From NCBI GenBank assembly GCA_037893225.1, contig JAZGUH010000113.1, positions 682,001 through 746,000 of the forward strand: a DNA stretch of 64,000 nt, read 5' to 3'. Below the pieces are notes generated by a model, which saw only the letters and a list, made by a program, of their open reading frames with translations, made no database searches and was not told the DNA's origin. A program made the position numbers and the translations under genes. Below, one piece after another: positions 21,414-33,167 of the stretch. This stretch comes from Hippasteria phrygiana. Its lineage: Eukaryota > Echinodermata > Asteroidea > Valvatida > Goniasteridae. Numbering within the stretch: the stretch's first letter is position 1; each line of letters begins with the position of its first letter.

Positions 21414-21923
21414 ATTGCAGTCATGTTTGGGCAGGGAACACAACTGAATAAAAATAGTGTTTGACATTAAATTTTTCCCCTGGATCAAAATCAGACATCA
21501 CCTATCAACAAACAGTTGAAAACAGCGAGGAGGGTACGCTGAAAACAGGCATGCAACTTTTCCGCGGATCCGCGGATTTCCGTGTTTTAAAAAAATCTGA
21601 CCATGAAAAAAATTTGCGCTTTAGCTCGTTTCCCACAGTGCCGACCGCGGATTCGTCCACCAACATGACCAATATTGCTAGCGCACATCGTCTGGCTCCG
21701 TATTTTGTATACATTACATAGAAAGGTGCAGGACACAGACTCTGTACAGATTCTGTCACGTACATGTAGGGCCTATAGTCTTGCCGTTGTATGAACTAGT
21801 CGCTATAGCGCCCTCAATCGACTATAGACTGATATAAAAGTGATAGTCTGGTTCTGCATTTTTTTTCTCGCGTCAATGAATACAATACAATACATCGGGA
21901 TACGGACACTATACCTACATGTA

Positions 21924-23903
21924 CCGTAATTTTCGGAATATAGGCCGCGGCTTATACGTTGATTCTCACACTGAAAAATGTCCCTGCGGCTTATACTCTG
22001 GGCGGCTTATACAGCAACATTTGAAGAATAAAATCAGTCACAGAAGCCGGGCCTCAGCGTGTTGGAAATAAAGGAAACCAGTCCAGAGGGACCGAATTGA
22101 CTTGCAAATGTACCGTAAGTACCGTTCACACCTCACAAATCGTGTGGTGCGTCTGTTCGTTTTTGTCTGTTTTATCGTTGTGTAATCCATGTTGTTTATT
22201 ATTTCACTGGTTAACTGGTTAGGGTCCGGCTATCAGAATTTTCAATAATCGATACATCGGAGGTCCAACATCGATTATATTCGATGTCAAAATTCTGGGA
22301 CTTAACGAAGCTCTAGTCAACTATTATTAGTATTAAGGATCATGATAAACACATACCTCCACCGCTTTGAGGCTTAATCTACCGCATCTGCGGTCTGCGA
22401 ATGTGACAAAAAAAATACAAGTTGTGTACGTATTAAAGCCTACAATAATTGTAGGCTTTAATACGTACACAACTTCCATTTCCAGCGTCCTCTAAAGTAA
22501 ACAAAATATTGTTGCAATAATGTTTTGTCGCCACATCTTTGCGGAAAAGTCACGTACTTCCGGGGCGCGGGTACCAGTATTGTCCGTAGTAACAAAATCG
22601 CGCGCGGGCACCATGCGACGTTCATTTTCACATTGGGAGAATTTTTACCGAAATATTACAATCCATTGCAATCCGCTGAAATCTTTCAGTAAAATATATT
22701 CATCTATCTGCATATATATTTATTATTTATCAATTGTCATTCTGGCGATTTAATTTCGTCCTCGTATGTTCCCTGAAGTGGAGAAAATCTAGACAAAAAT
22801 CATCTTTCGTTTACAGCAAAACGAACTATTTACTTCAGATCTAATGAGCGTGCCTAGTTTTGGATTACACCATATGCTACGAGGGATGTTGTTGAATTTC
22901 CGAAAACATTGTCAAGTGGAGTAAATGATAATGTGGGAAATAAAAATCATATTTGTGTTTGAAAAAGAAGTTACTTGCTTCCAGGCGTATTTGCTTTATA
23001 TCAAATTTAAAGAAACATTACTTTTATACTGAAATCTTAAGCCGAAACCAATAAACATCCCTTTGCATGAATTAGCAAGGCCCCCAAATTTATGAATGGT
23101 TGCCAGCACGTACATGTAAGCGCGCAACAAAATTCCCCTGAATAAAGAACGATATTTTCCCTGTCAAGTTCAAGTTGAATAAAGACGATTAGGCCTGCAA
23201 GATATTTCTTAACACCCTGTCCCCCCCGGAAGGCGACAAAATTCACTGAGAGAAGTCTACTGATTGACGATTGGGGGTGCCATTCACTTTACACGGTGGG
23301 TCGTCCTTACGCGTTTTTTTTTTTTTTTACCGCACTGTCATTTTGCTCCCGTAAGTTTTTACGATTTCGCGGTGGAAATATCGTCCTTCGGCGTCATTTT
23401 GCATTTGTACATGTAGCTGTAGAATGGGAACCAGACAATAGAACTTCCATGGACAGACCACCATTGAAGATTTATGTTAAAATAAAGACGGTACTTTTTA
23501 GCAGACACGGTGAGGCAAAAAAGTTTTGGAAAACGTGAATTTATTAAAAATCATTAAAACTCAATAAAAGTCCCGACACAACATTTTATAATCGTCATTT
23601 TTATACAACTTAGCAGGAAGTCCTTAATGCCTGATGAACTGGATGAAGACAATCGCCATACGGTTGGCAACGCAAAAAAAGGAGTAATTTCCGATGCCGC
23701 GATAATAAGAGTTGCCGCGATAATTAATAGGGAGTCCGACTAGCGCTTCAGCATGCAACATGATGACTTGTGGTTAGACGTCGTCAGCGCCGCGGTGCGG
23801 CTTATACACCGGTGCGGCTAATACGCTAACTTTAAATATTAATTTACAGATTTTTGCCTGCTGCGTCTTATACCCCGCGCGGCCTATATTCCGAAAATTA
23901 CGG
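21924..23903. mobile_element. TIR DNA transposon 'GCGGCTTATAC', copy 2 (non-autonomous)
   Basis: Ends CCGTAATTTTCGGAATATAG and its complement, flanked by TA (21922-21923 and 23904-23905). Subterminal GCGGCTTATAC units occur at both ends. About 1980 bp, longer than copy 1, with a different interior that includes a 27-base hairpin at 22419-22475 and ATCGATAC-type repeat near 22240-22290. No transposase ORF seen. Confidence 0.75.
22419..22475. repeat. Perfect 27-bp hairpin
   Basis: AAGTTGTGTACGTATTAAAG continuing to CCTACAA, three-base loop TAA, then the exact complement ending CGTACACAACTT. It sits inside TIR element copy 2. Confidence 0.85.
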
Positions 23904-23909
23904 TACATG

Positions 23910-24488
23910 TTTGCACGACGTCGTAAGAGCTTCACGCTAGCGCTATGCGCCCGCATTTTATTTTCCTGTTTTTGGAAATTGAAGAGTTGCATGCCTGTGA
24001 AAAACCTAGCATTTCCATCGAAATATTTGCCAAATATCTTGTTGTTTTTCTTAGTTCCATTTATTAATTTTATGTATGTACATGTACGATCAACATTTTG
24101 GCAGCATAATAATCGTTTTGGAATACATCAAAATTCACCACGTGCTTTCATTTTTTGATGAGTCACACAATCACCGCTGTGATTGCTGGTAAACAAATTT
24201 ACCACTGCATTCACGATCGATCGCCCACAAAGTACCAGCCAATACATGCCATTCATAAAAAGAGGGTGGTCTACTACACATGCGCGTACAAATCCTAGAA
24301 AGCTTTGGTGTCGACGCAACGCACTACCGCTCTTAGACATTTTGAAGTACAGTGGTAGCTTAAAAAGTTGCAACATTGCCAAATTCATAGTGAACAGGAA
24401 TAGTTTACAGGAATATTTTGAATACTTTTCCGATCTTTTGCCGATCCACATGCCAAACCATGCCCCTTGCCGACATGTGAGCATGCAT
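23910..24488. other. No gene seen
   Basis: Unique-looking sequence between two DNA elements. Overlapping short ORFs on both strands have no recognised motif. Confidence 0.35.
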
Positions 24489-24490
24489 AT

Positions 24491-26095
24491 CAGGGCTTGC
24501 CCTTAACTTTTTTTTACTCGCCGGCCGGACTACTCAACCAGACTTTTGGGTAGTCCGCAAGCTTTTTCACTCGCCGCATGTTTAACAGTAGTTTCTCAAG
24601 CAAACTTATAATAATTATAATGCATCATATACGTTTCAGCAAACAAGCATTAACTACTTTAACACTACATTGCTCATTTTTAGTTGATACAGTGTCAGTG
24701 TCAGGCCTTGAATTTGGTAATTTTTTAGGGCAAGGCCACTTTGGCCTTGAAAAAAGCAAAATTATGGAGGGCACCAAGGCCAGTAAGGAGGGCACCAAGG
24801 CCAGTAAGGAGGGCACCAAGGCCAGTAAGTAGGGCACCAAGGCCAAAATATATCTGCAGAAAGGGCACGGAGGTCGCGGCATTGTTGATTTTTCCATTCA
24901 AAACGTATTTAACTAAGAGTAAGAGTAAGACTACGAGGCCAAAAACATACTGCTTCCGATCACATGGGTATTCAATTATATGTGAATTTCAGCCTAAACT
25001 ATTTCCGTTTACGCTACGAAAGCTATAACAAAAAAATTGCCACAATAAATGATCAAAACTTGCCTAAATTAATGTCAAAAATATTTACGGTCGATAATTC
25101 TTTAAAATAATGGAGAATTTAGGTCGTACACATCACTATGCACAACGCTAACCACGATGGGAAACTGGCCAACACTGTCCGTTTATCGTACGGTGGTAAG
25201 CGTGCGCGATGCACTTTGTGTGGCGGGCGATGAACCTCGTGTTGCGGCAGGAAATGTCGGGGAAACACGCTGCGGTGTATGAGCGGTACATGTACAACCT
25301 CGAAATAAATTCATGAACACGGAAAATGCATACACAGACAAAAGAGATCCAGTTCTGTGAATTAACGTGCAGAAATCTTCTTTCTCTATCGATTTTGTTT
25401 GGCCTAAAAAACTTTTGACAATCAAAACACCGCGATTGCGCCGCGCGTGTTGTGACCAAAGTTCATGAAGTTACTGTATGTAGTGCGCCGAAGGAGTGCT
25501 TCATAGCGCCGCCTACAGGGCGCGTTTCCTCGTACACGAACATCGATGCGTATTGTGAGGCACGCACGTGCAAGTACTGAGAAAAAGAAAGTCAGTTGAC
25601 TGCACGTAAACGTTGGCCGTACATGTACATACTCCTGCTGATTTGTGTGTACGTACGAATACACACATTTAATCTTGCGGTGGGGGTGTTGATGCTTGAA
25701 GTATCGGCACACTCCGAAACTGGACAGATTCAGTTTGTGTGCATGTGCATATGCTGCACGTATTGTGTGCATGTGATTCTGTACGATCGCCAACGTGTTG
25801 TGCAGCGAGATTTTATGAAGGGCTGGCATGACATCGAAAATAAAAATATGAAGGATTGTAGTGGCTGTGTTTTTGCAAAAAGGGCACGGCGGCCAAGGTA
25901 AATATGGGGCAAGGCAAAACTGGCCGTGAAGACGGAGATTTGGTACATAATATAACACAACAGAAACATTTTTTTTAATACACTTTATTTTTGACTCGCC
26001 CGGCGGACTACAATTACAAAGGGTAGGGTTTTGACTCGCCCGCCGCTGTTTTCACTCGCATTTGGCGACCGGGCGACCGCTAAGGTCGAGCCCTG
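24491..26095. mobile_element. hAT-like non-autonomous element, about 1.6 kb
   Basis: The left end CAGGGCTTGCCCTTAAC and the complement of the right end, CAGGGCTCGACCTTAGCGG, match, and both subterminal regions carry ACTCGCC and GGACTAC blocks. CAGGGCT termini are typical of hAT (Charlie-like) elements. CATAT directly flanks both ends, but a full 8-bp duplication is not present. The interior has GGGCACCAAGGCCAGTAAGG minisatellite units and ORFs with no transposase similarity. Confidence 0.65.
24766..24842. repeat. 21-bp minisatellite
   Basis: GGAGGGCACCAAGGCCAGTA plus A repeats about 3.5 times in tandem with one or two changes, inside the hAT-like element. The partly translated repeat GTKASKE is incidental. 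Confidence 0.9.
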
Positions 26096-26099
26096 CATA

Positions 26100-27083
26100 T
26101 GCAGAAGCCCTGTTTACAACTTTGCTGTACAAGTATCCCATACATATTAAACATCACATGATGGGGTCGTTTGAAGTGGAAAATGAGACCAACTTGCCAA
26201 GCAAATGACAGTACGATCTGAAGTCGGAACTTGCTCAACCACAAAGGGAATTCCCCAAGATGCATGAGAAATAGCTTGCTTTTCATACCAATTCTCCACA
26301 AGTGAGCACAAGATTTCCCCTCGCTGCTCAAGCTCATCTGCGTTTTTGTTCACAACTGATTTTAAGGTATTAGGTGTTTTTATAGCAATGATTTTTCACC
26401 TGGTATACGTGTAGAACTTTGTAGTTAATATTTCCGATATTTAATCCTAGGATTTGTTTTAGAAAATCGCCAGTGGTTCATCACAACTTTTTGGTGGGTT
26501 ATCGCCAAGTGAAGAACTACAACAGGTTTTTGATGCGTGATGGGAAGTTTTCTCAATTTTTTAAAGGAATTTTATGAAAACCTTTCAAAAATTTCGGGAC
26601 CTGCATACGGTTGCCAATCTCCGTTAAAATTACTACGATGATACGAGACCTGATTCGCATAAACGAATCAAATGTTACCTCAAAGAAAAATTACCATTTT
26701 CGTGAGGAAATTGCATCGCAGCAGGCAGGCAGGCTACGTGGACAACAATCTGCAGTGCTGGCTGCCTTTGTATTCCACAAACAAAATAGGTCATATTTAA
26801 TATGTCTGTTAAGGCTTTAAGATACATCAGGGAATCAATTCCTCAAAAAAATGGAATCACGATTGCGATTCGAAGTTTGGAATCGATTCTTATCGATTCC
26901 GGAATGGAATCGGGCAAGTCTAGACGTCACATGATGATGTCATCGTTACGACACATCAGTTTTCACAAACAGGGTGAAATGTCTTTTACTGAAGGTTTCA
27001 CTATAAGCATTTTTTTTAACAGACTGTGCTTTCTTTTCTGAGTGACTTGGGCTCCAATGGTGTGTTTAATATTTGTGTTGTAG
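26100..27083. other. No gene; possible hAT terminus
   Basis: Bases 26830-26930 contain CAGGGAATCAATTCC and several GGAATCGATTC motifs, resembling a hAT-type terminus, but no partner end was found. The rest is intron sequence ahead of exon 3. Confidence 0.35.
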
Positions 27084-27187
27084 GTTCTGATGTGTGTGCT
27101 GGGTGCTGATCCAAATGCTCGTAGTAGCTTGAACCACTGGACACCTCTTCATTTTGCAGCAAAGAAAAATAATGTTTCAGTCATTGA
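27084..27187 (+). CDS. Ankyrin-repeat gene, exon 3
   Basis: The exon lies between TGTTGTAG| and GA|GTAAGT. It starts in phase 0 and ends in phase 2. It completes the repeat begun in exon 2 (VLMCVLGADPNARSS) and supplies most of the next one, with the canonical TPLHFAAKKNNVSVIE. The GADPNAR loop and TPLHFAA helix start are textbook ankyrin features. Phase agrees with exon 4, which supplies the single base completing the GAA codon. Introns on both sides are several kb and repeat-filled. Confidence 0.88.
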
Positions 27188-27189
27188 GT

Positions 27190-27684
27190 AAGTTTTATTG
27201 GTTTTTTGGAGATATGACCCCTGGAAATGTATTACCCTGCCGCCTTTTTTCTCATTGATAGTTTCATCAGTAAAGTTGGTTTCATATTGTTACATAGGGT
27301 AAATACATGCTAGTTCCCGTCTTGTACTTTAAAAATTACTCAAGAATTCGACAAATCTCATTTTTTCTCCCCTTAAGCAAACGCCGTGTGCCATAAATGA
27401 AGATCATTAGAAGCGGAACCTTTTTCTGCATTTTATGACTTTTTGAAGTGTTTAAAATGATTACAGTATTCTTGAGTTATTCAAAAGAGCACAAGGCAGG
27501 AACTTTCTTTTTTGGCCGAGTGTAGTATCCAATTTGCTATACCATGTTTCCTTTTTTAACGTAGAGGTCCCTCAAAACCACTTATGATCAAATAACATTT
27601 TGTCCATTTTGACACACCCCTCCCCTGGTGCCCTCATGTATGGTTGAAGAGGTTTCCTATTTTATATTTCCTATACATTTGTTA
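27190..27684. other. No gene seen
   Basis: Intron 3 start; no motif recognised. Confidence 0.35.
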
Positions 27685-27960
27685 GTGGGAGTGTGTGGTC
27701 TAGTGTTTAGGACTTGTGACTCATGATCAGAGTGTCAGGGGTTCGAATCCAGCTGCTGGCCATATACTGGGTCCTTGGGCAAGCCACTTCATCCCTACTT
27801 GCCTCTCTCCACACAGGAGTATAAATAGGTACCGGCATTGGCTGGGGAGTAACCTGCGATGGACTAGCATCCCGTCCGGGGGAAAATATATATTCTCGGC
27901 CGTTTCATGCTACCAAAACTGGAGATAAATACTGGCCTGATGGGCCACGTTGGCTCATGA
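27685..27960 (+). repeat. tRNA-derived SINE
   Basis: A degenerate tRNA-like head (GTGTGGTCTAGTGTTTAGGA as A box region, GGGGTTCGAATCC as B box) is followed by a SINE body with GGTCCTTGGGCAAGCCACTT, the CCTGCGATGGACTAGCATCC core and a tail. This core is shared by many metazoan SINEs. It is a different family from the units at 1424 and 54705. Confidence 0.8.
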
Positions 27961-27961
27961 C

Positions 27962-28550
27962 AGACTTTGCTTGTTTGCTTCATCTTTTCTTCAGGGCTGA
28001 TCAGGGTCTGATGATAGGTTCAAGGAGAAAAATATCAAACCTACCCCTTTCTGATGGGTGGATGACCCCATAGGACACTGCTCATGCAATCAAAACTTAC
28101 ATATATCTGAATAATGAGCTCACAATTTGTTTTCCAGAGTTACAGGTCAGCTGCAAGACCAGTAGGCTCATTTGTATTCTATAACAATGTGCCTTTGTTA
28201 TGCTAATTTCCTGCAGCCTGCTGATTCTGTGGAGTCTAGTACGCAGAGCACTCTGATCCGGTATTCTACATTTTTTTCTCAGCGTTGGCAGAATTTTAAT
28301 AAAAACCAAGAGCAACACACTGCATTCCTGACAGCCTTTGCGAGTTTATTTCATTCATTCAATTCCATTCAAAATATCCTTTCTTTCCTTCTTTTTGACA
28401 TTTGAATTCAAGTTGCTGAAAGTCAATTTCTTAAACCTTTCTTAACTATTGATAAAGATTTCGATTTGATCACTATGCGACCCTCCGCTATAATTTTTTA
28501 TAAATCCAAGTGGAGAAAGAAAGAACATGAAGGATGGTACGAAAGAAAAA
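27962..28550. other. No gene seen
   Basis: Intron sequence between the SINE and the 3' end of the RTE-like LINE. Confidence 0.35.
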
Positions 28551-31500
28551 TTATTTAATGGAGAAAAAACATTTCACTACCGAATATTGTAGTGCTGAAT
28601 ATTGATTGGCACTGATCTGCAGGCTCCTCTGCTCATTATTAATGTTATCAAGCCATCTCTTCTTTGGACGCCCGTGTGGATAGGTACCAACCATCTGGAA
28701 GTCAAGAATCTTCCTTGGCCAGCTGTCCTCATTCATGCGCTGAAGATGGCCAAACCAGTGGAGACGGCCCTGACGGGACCTCCTTATCGACAGCGAACAG
28801 GCAAAGTTGGCACTTTAGTTTGACAGTAAACTTCCCATCCGGGGTCCTTGCTGAGTAAATCCATCTGATCATGGCATTGTCATTGCGGGTAATGTAGCAG
28901 ATGTCATCAACATTTACTGCATAGGTTTCACTCGCATACAGGAGAACTACGCAGGCATTATAGGCATAACCCCTCACATGCAGAGAGATCCCCTTATTGG
29001 TAGCAATTAATGGAAGTGCTTCCAGGCTGAGTGCACCCTTGTAGTTGTAGCATCAAAGCTGCCACCTGACTGACCTTTGACATCCCCACAATTACAGAAG
29101 GAATCCACCACACCAGGAGTGTCATTTCCCACAACTAACTCAGAAATGCCAGTAGTCTGAGGATTCACATTACTAGAGCACACCTTGCACTTGAAGGAGG
29201 GATCTTGTTTCAGCCTGCCACGGATGCCAGAGCAACACTTGTGGACCCAGTGCTTGCAACTGGAGCAGAAGATTGAGTTACTGCCAACACATTTCTTCCA
29301 AACAGCACATGGCCACTTAGCAGGGTCAGTTCTAGGTTGAACATCGTGCCTGCTGCAGGGGATCTTTGTTTTAGTTATGTTGACGCAGATGCCCTTGGAT
29401 TCAAAATTTAACTTCCAGACTGAAAGGTTTTGTTTCAGCTCATAGACTCCACCTGGATAGTTGTAATAACCATTCTTCCACTCGAACCTTTCCTCAACTC
29501 CCACCACAGAACTGTTCTAGGCACCCGATCAAAGGCCTTCTGTAGATCCACAAATGCAAAATAAAGATTTTTCTGTTTGACAATGTGCTTCTCATGCAGC
29601 TGACATAAGATGAAGATAGCTCCAGTTGTGCCACAACCAGGCATGACCCCAAACTGCATTTCATTGATGTACACTTGAGACCTGATCACACACACTCCAC
29701 AACCCTCTTGATAACTTTTAACACCTGATCTAACAGCTTGAGGCCACAGTAGTTATCACGCAGTAGTGCATCACCTTTGCCTGTGAAACAATTCACTATA
29801 TAGGATAGATTCCACTCCGTAGGGAACTTTGCTTCATACACAATACGATTGGTTAGTATGGTGATAGCAGTAGGGGTAATGATTTCTTTCCCAGCTGCTC
29901 TAATCATTTCAATGACAATGCCGGATGGACCAGCAGCTTTGCATAATTTCAATCTTAATTCCATCACACAGCCTTGGAGACCATACCCTCTGTTATCCAG
30001 ATAGGAGGACCTTGCTCCAGGGTAGCTTACACAAGGCATCGTTGTTCCAGGGGAATTCCACATTGAGCAGATGTTCATAATGGGACTTCCAGGAAATCAA
30101 CTTTGCCCTATTCTGAAAAACGAGGTTTCCCTCATTGTCTTTTATACATTTATCACTGACGATATCATGGTTCTCAAGACTTTTCTGAGCCAGCTTGAAG
30201 ATGAAATTTCTCCCTTCATTGCTCTCCAGGTTTTTAAATCTCTCCGCCAGAGTTCTTTTCTTAGCCCAGTAAACGATAGACTTGGTTCCAAGTCTGTGAT
30301 CATGGTTTTTGTCGGCCTGATAGCCAATACAGTTGTGCTGGAAATAGTGCCCCCTTGCGCCCTCTTCTGAATTAACCTTCGATCACAGACTTGGGAATCT
30401 TGTTCATCGGTTTGCACACACCCTATGTGAATTGGTCGGAATCGCCCAAAGTCTTCTATAACATGAATATTCAAACAAGGAGCATTACTCGATGATTCTA
30501 TTCAACATATAGGTAACACGTTTTTCGTCCTGTAACAAAAACTAACAATCACATATTTAATTTGTCAAACAATCCACAAGGTAATTTTCCACTAATATAG
30601 GATCTAATATGATTTAGCTATAGGTTTTAAATACCATTACGTACCAAGTATAATACAAATTTGAGACTGAACAGTATAACAACATACATGTACGTGATTG
30701 TAACCTATTGGTAATGGATGCGTCCTACACAGTTTTTGTGGCCTTCTGATTGGCCATCTCAATGGCCTCAGTTTTATTATGTAAAATTTAGTTATGAATG
30801 CATCAATATCCCACATGCACATTAGGGTCGAGGGTCAAGTCTGAGATCACAAGTTAGTGTGTGCATCTGGTGTGTGATAAGCCAATAGGGGTAATGACGT
30901 TTAGCGTGGCTGATGGAAAAAAAACAACGCTATCTCAGACTTGAAATCAAGTCTAGGTAAACGAGAGACGTCGCCTTTCTTTTAGCTTCCAAATACCTTT
31001 CCTTGTCACTACCACCTTTTTGCAAATCTTTCCACAGTTGCCTTTTCTGTTTAACTGCATTTTCCACCTCCTGATTCCACCACTTAGTTACTTTTGAACG
31101 TCGATTTTCACCTTTGGTCCAACCACAAGTGGCATAACAAGCATACAGCAAATAGGATTTAATATCATTCCAAGTACATGTAGCATCAATGTCAGCATCA
31201 GCTACGGAGTTCTCAAGAGTGCCAAAGGATCCAATGGACTCCTTGACTGCTCTTTCATATTCCTTACGGACTTTAGGCTTATGCAGTTTCCAGCTGCATC
31301 TCTTAGGATGTTCACCCCGTGGCTTTTGTGAATGGGTTTACAGAACAAGGTCACAAACCAAAACCTTGTGCTGGTGGGTGCATTCCTTACCACCAATGAC
31401 CTTTACATCCTGGACAAGCTTCAAATCATGCCACCTGACAAGAATGTAATCAACTTGGGTGCGCACATTACCAGAACGGTAGGTTATGCGTTGGCTATCT

Positions 31501-32610
31501 GGTTTAGTGAAGAAGGTGTTGGATACAACAAGGTCAGCAACTATGCACCGTTCGCCAAACCCGCGACCTCCATGTTCACAAGCTTGACCAACATGCCCAT
31601 TCAGGTCACCACATACAACCAGATATTCCTCAGTTGGAACATTGATGACCCTGCAGAGCAGCTTTGAGAAGAATGAATCTTTCTCTTCCTCGGGGCGACC
31701 AGACTGGGGAGTGCATGTGCAAAAGATGTTAACTTACCAATCGGTACGCACAGACATATAAGACGGTGGTCAACTCTCAATACAGAGATAACTTCATCAA
31801 TCCATCAGCTACCAGAACACCGACCCCTCTAAAGCCGGAGCTATATCCACTCCAAAAAGCTTATACTGGCAATGTTTCCCAGAGATCATTCTAGCAGAAC
31901 ATCCTGTCCATCACGTTTCTTGAACACGGCAAATATTGATGTGTCTTTGAGACAATATCTCAACCACTTTATTTGCTCTGCCATGCAAAATGTACCAACA
32001 TTCAAAGAAGACAAGCCCAGTTTACTGATTTCCTGCGGTTGCTGGATGACGTTCTGGCGGGGCCCACAGCTAGTACCGAGAATGATGCCTTCACCAGAGG
32101 ATCCAGTCCCATTATTCCGAGAAACATTGTAAGACATGATCATACTGAACAGTTTGAAGCAAGAAGAAAGTTTTACGGCATGCCCTTCCTAATGCCAATG
32201 CTTATTTGTGATCGACACTACATGTAGGTGAGTTGCCACCCAAGACGACGGTTCTCACCAAGCCGGGGTCAGTTGGTTTTGATGGCAACCAAGGCCCGCC
32301 AGGCCTACCCTATTACAACAGGCATTGTGTACTTTTCTTGGAGTAGGTGTGACCAACGTGCCCTACCCACACACCCAAGTGTGTAAACACATGCAATCAG
32401 GGACCTCCCATTGTTCCTCTTTTGTTTACGTTTTGGCAAGGACCCTCATTGGTTTTGTACACGATTTTCAAACTCACGCCCTCTGGAGTAGACCCCAGTT
32501 GGTCTGAGGCTGTTAATTTTATTCACAGCTGCATCTGTAACCTCCATATCTGGAGGCTGTTCCTAGATCCGCAACCTGGGGGACCCGCTAGATGGGATAT
32601 TGTCACTTAA
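28551..32610 (-). pseudogene. RTE-like LINE with decayed endonuclease-RT ORF
   Basis: Read on the minus strand, broken frames give a single LINE polyprotein in order: APE-type endonuclease from about 32070 (SSLNVGTFCM, VVCGDLNGHVGQ, VDYILVRWHDLK), a basic linker (KWWNQEVENAVKQKRQLWKD), the RT palm start (MQFGVMPGCGTTGAIFIL, FAFVDLQKAFDRVPR), a C-terminal zinc-like region (KCVGSNSIFCSSCKHWVHKC) and the last helices (NDNAMIRWIY, RPKKRWLDNI). Many frameshifts are present. The stretch between the FDRVPR helix and the LNFESKGICVNITKTK segment is missing, removing the YADD catalytic pair; the joint is near 29440-29500. A 680-bp MITE interrupts it at 30277-30956. Bases 32230-32610 look like the 5' region. 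Clade assignment rests on remembered resemblance and is tentative. It cannot encode active RT. Confidence 0.8.
30277..30956. mobile_element. 680-bp MITE inserted in the LINE, 8-bp TSD
   Basis: The target-site duplication GTAAACGA is perfect at 30269-30276 and 30957-30964, and removing the insert rejoins the LINE reading. Ends are TAGACTTGGTTCCAAGTCTG and the complement CTAGACTTGATTTCAAGTCT, each itself a small palindrome (AGACTTG..CAAGTCT). An 8-bp duplication fits the hAT superfamily. No coding capacity. Confidence 0.85.
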
Positions 32611-32614
32611 TTAA

Positions 32615-33159
32615 AAAAAAAAAAACCTTAAACTGTTCCGATTGACACAAGTTAAAACATTTTTGTAAGTCATTATCTACCTTCTCTGATAACCCCTCAA
32701 ATACTTACAACCCTCTTTGTGGCAGGAATTCATTAAACCAGTTCTTGATAAATGACAGGTTTGTGGAAATATTTCAAAGTTTAACTGGAGGTCACTACAG
32801 GTTAACTTGGTGTTCACTGTTAATGTTAATTAATTATGATGAGCTGACTTGGCAGTAAACCTGATGTTCAATTTTAAATTCCCTGGTTCGCAGGCTCAGT
32901 TTCACGTTTTGGATCACAATCAGGTTCACGGGATTCACGTATAAACTAGACAGTAATAAACACAAAGGAATATAGTAAGCACATGCATGAAGTACATCTA
33001 CATGGAAAATTAACATGTTGCTCCCAAAAGTGGTGGAATATAACCCCACAAATTATCAGGTTTAAAATAAACAACAAAGGATTTACCATATCATAAGCCA
33101 GAATTATATCCAAATCTAGTTATCCATTGTTCAGCAGGGGGCACAAGCCATGAGGTACA
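32615..33159. other. No gene seen
   Basis: An A-rich run near 32613 may mark the LINE boundary. The block ACTGTTCCGATTGAC at about 32632 recurs near 35325. Confidence 0.35.
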
Positions 33160-33167
33160 GTTACATG

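Noticed and set aside
25422..25958. Minus-strand 178-codon ORF
   Set aside because: It lies within the hAT-like non-autonomous element and shows no transposase motif or splice support.
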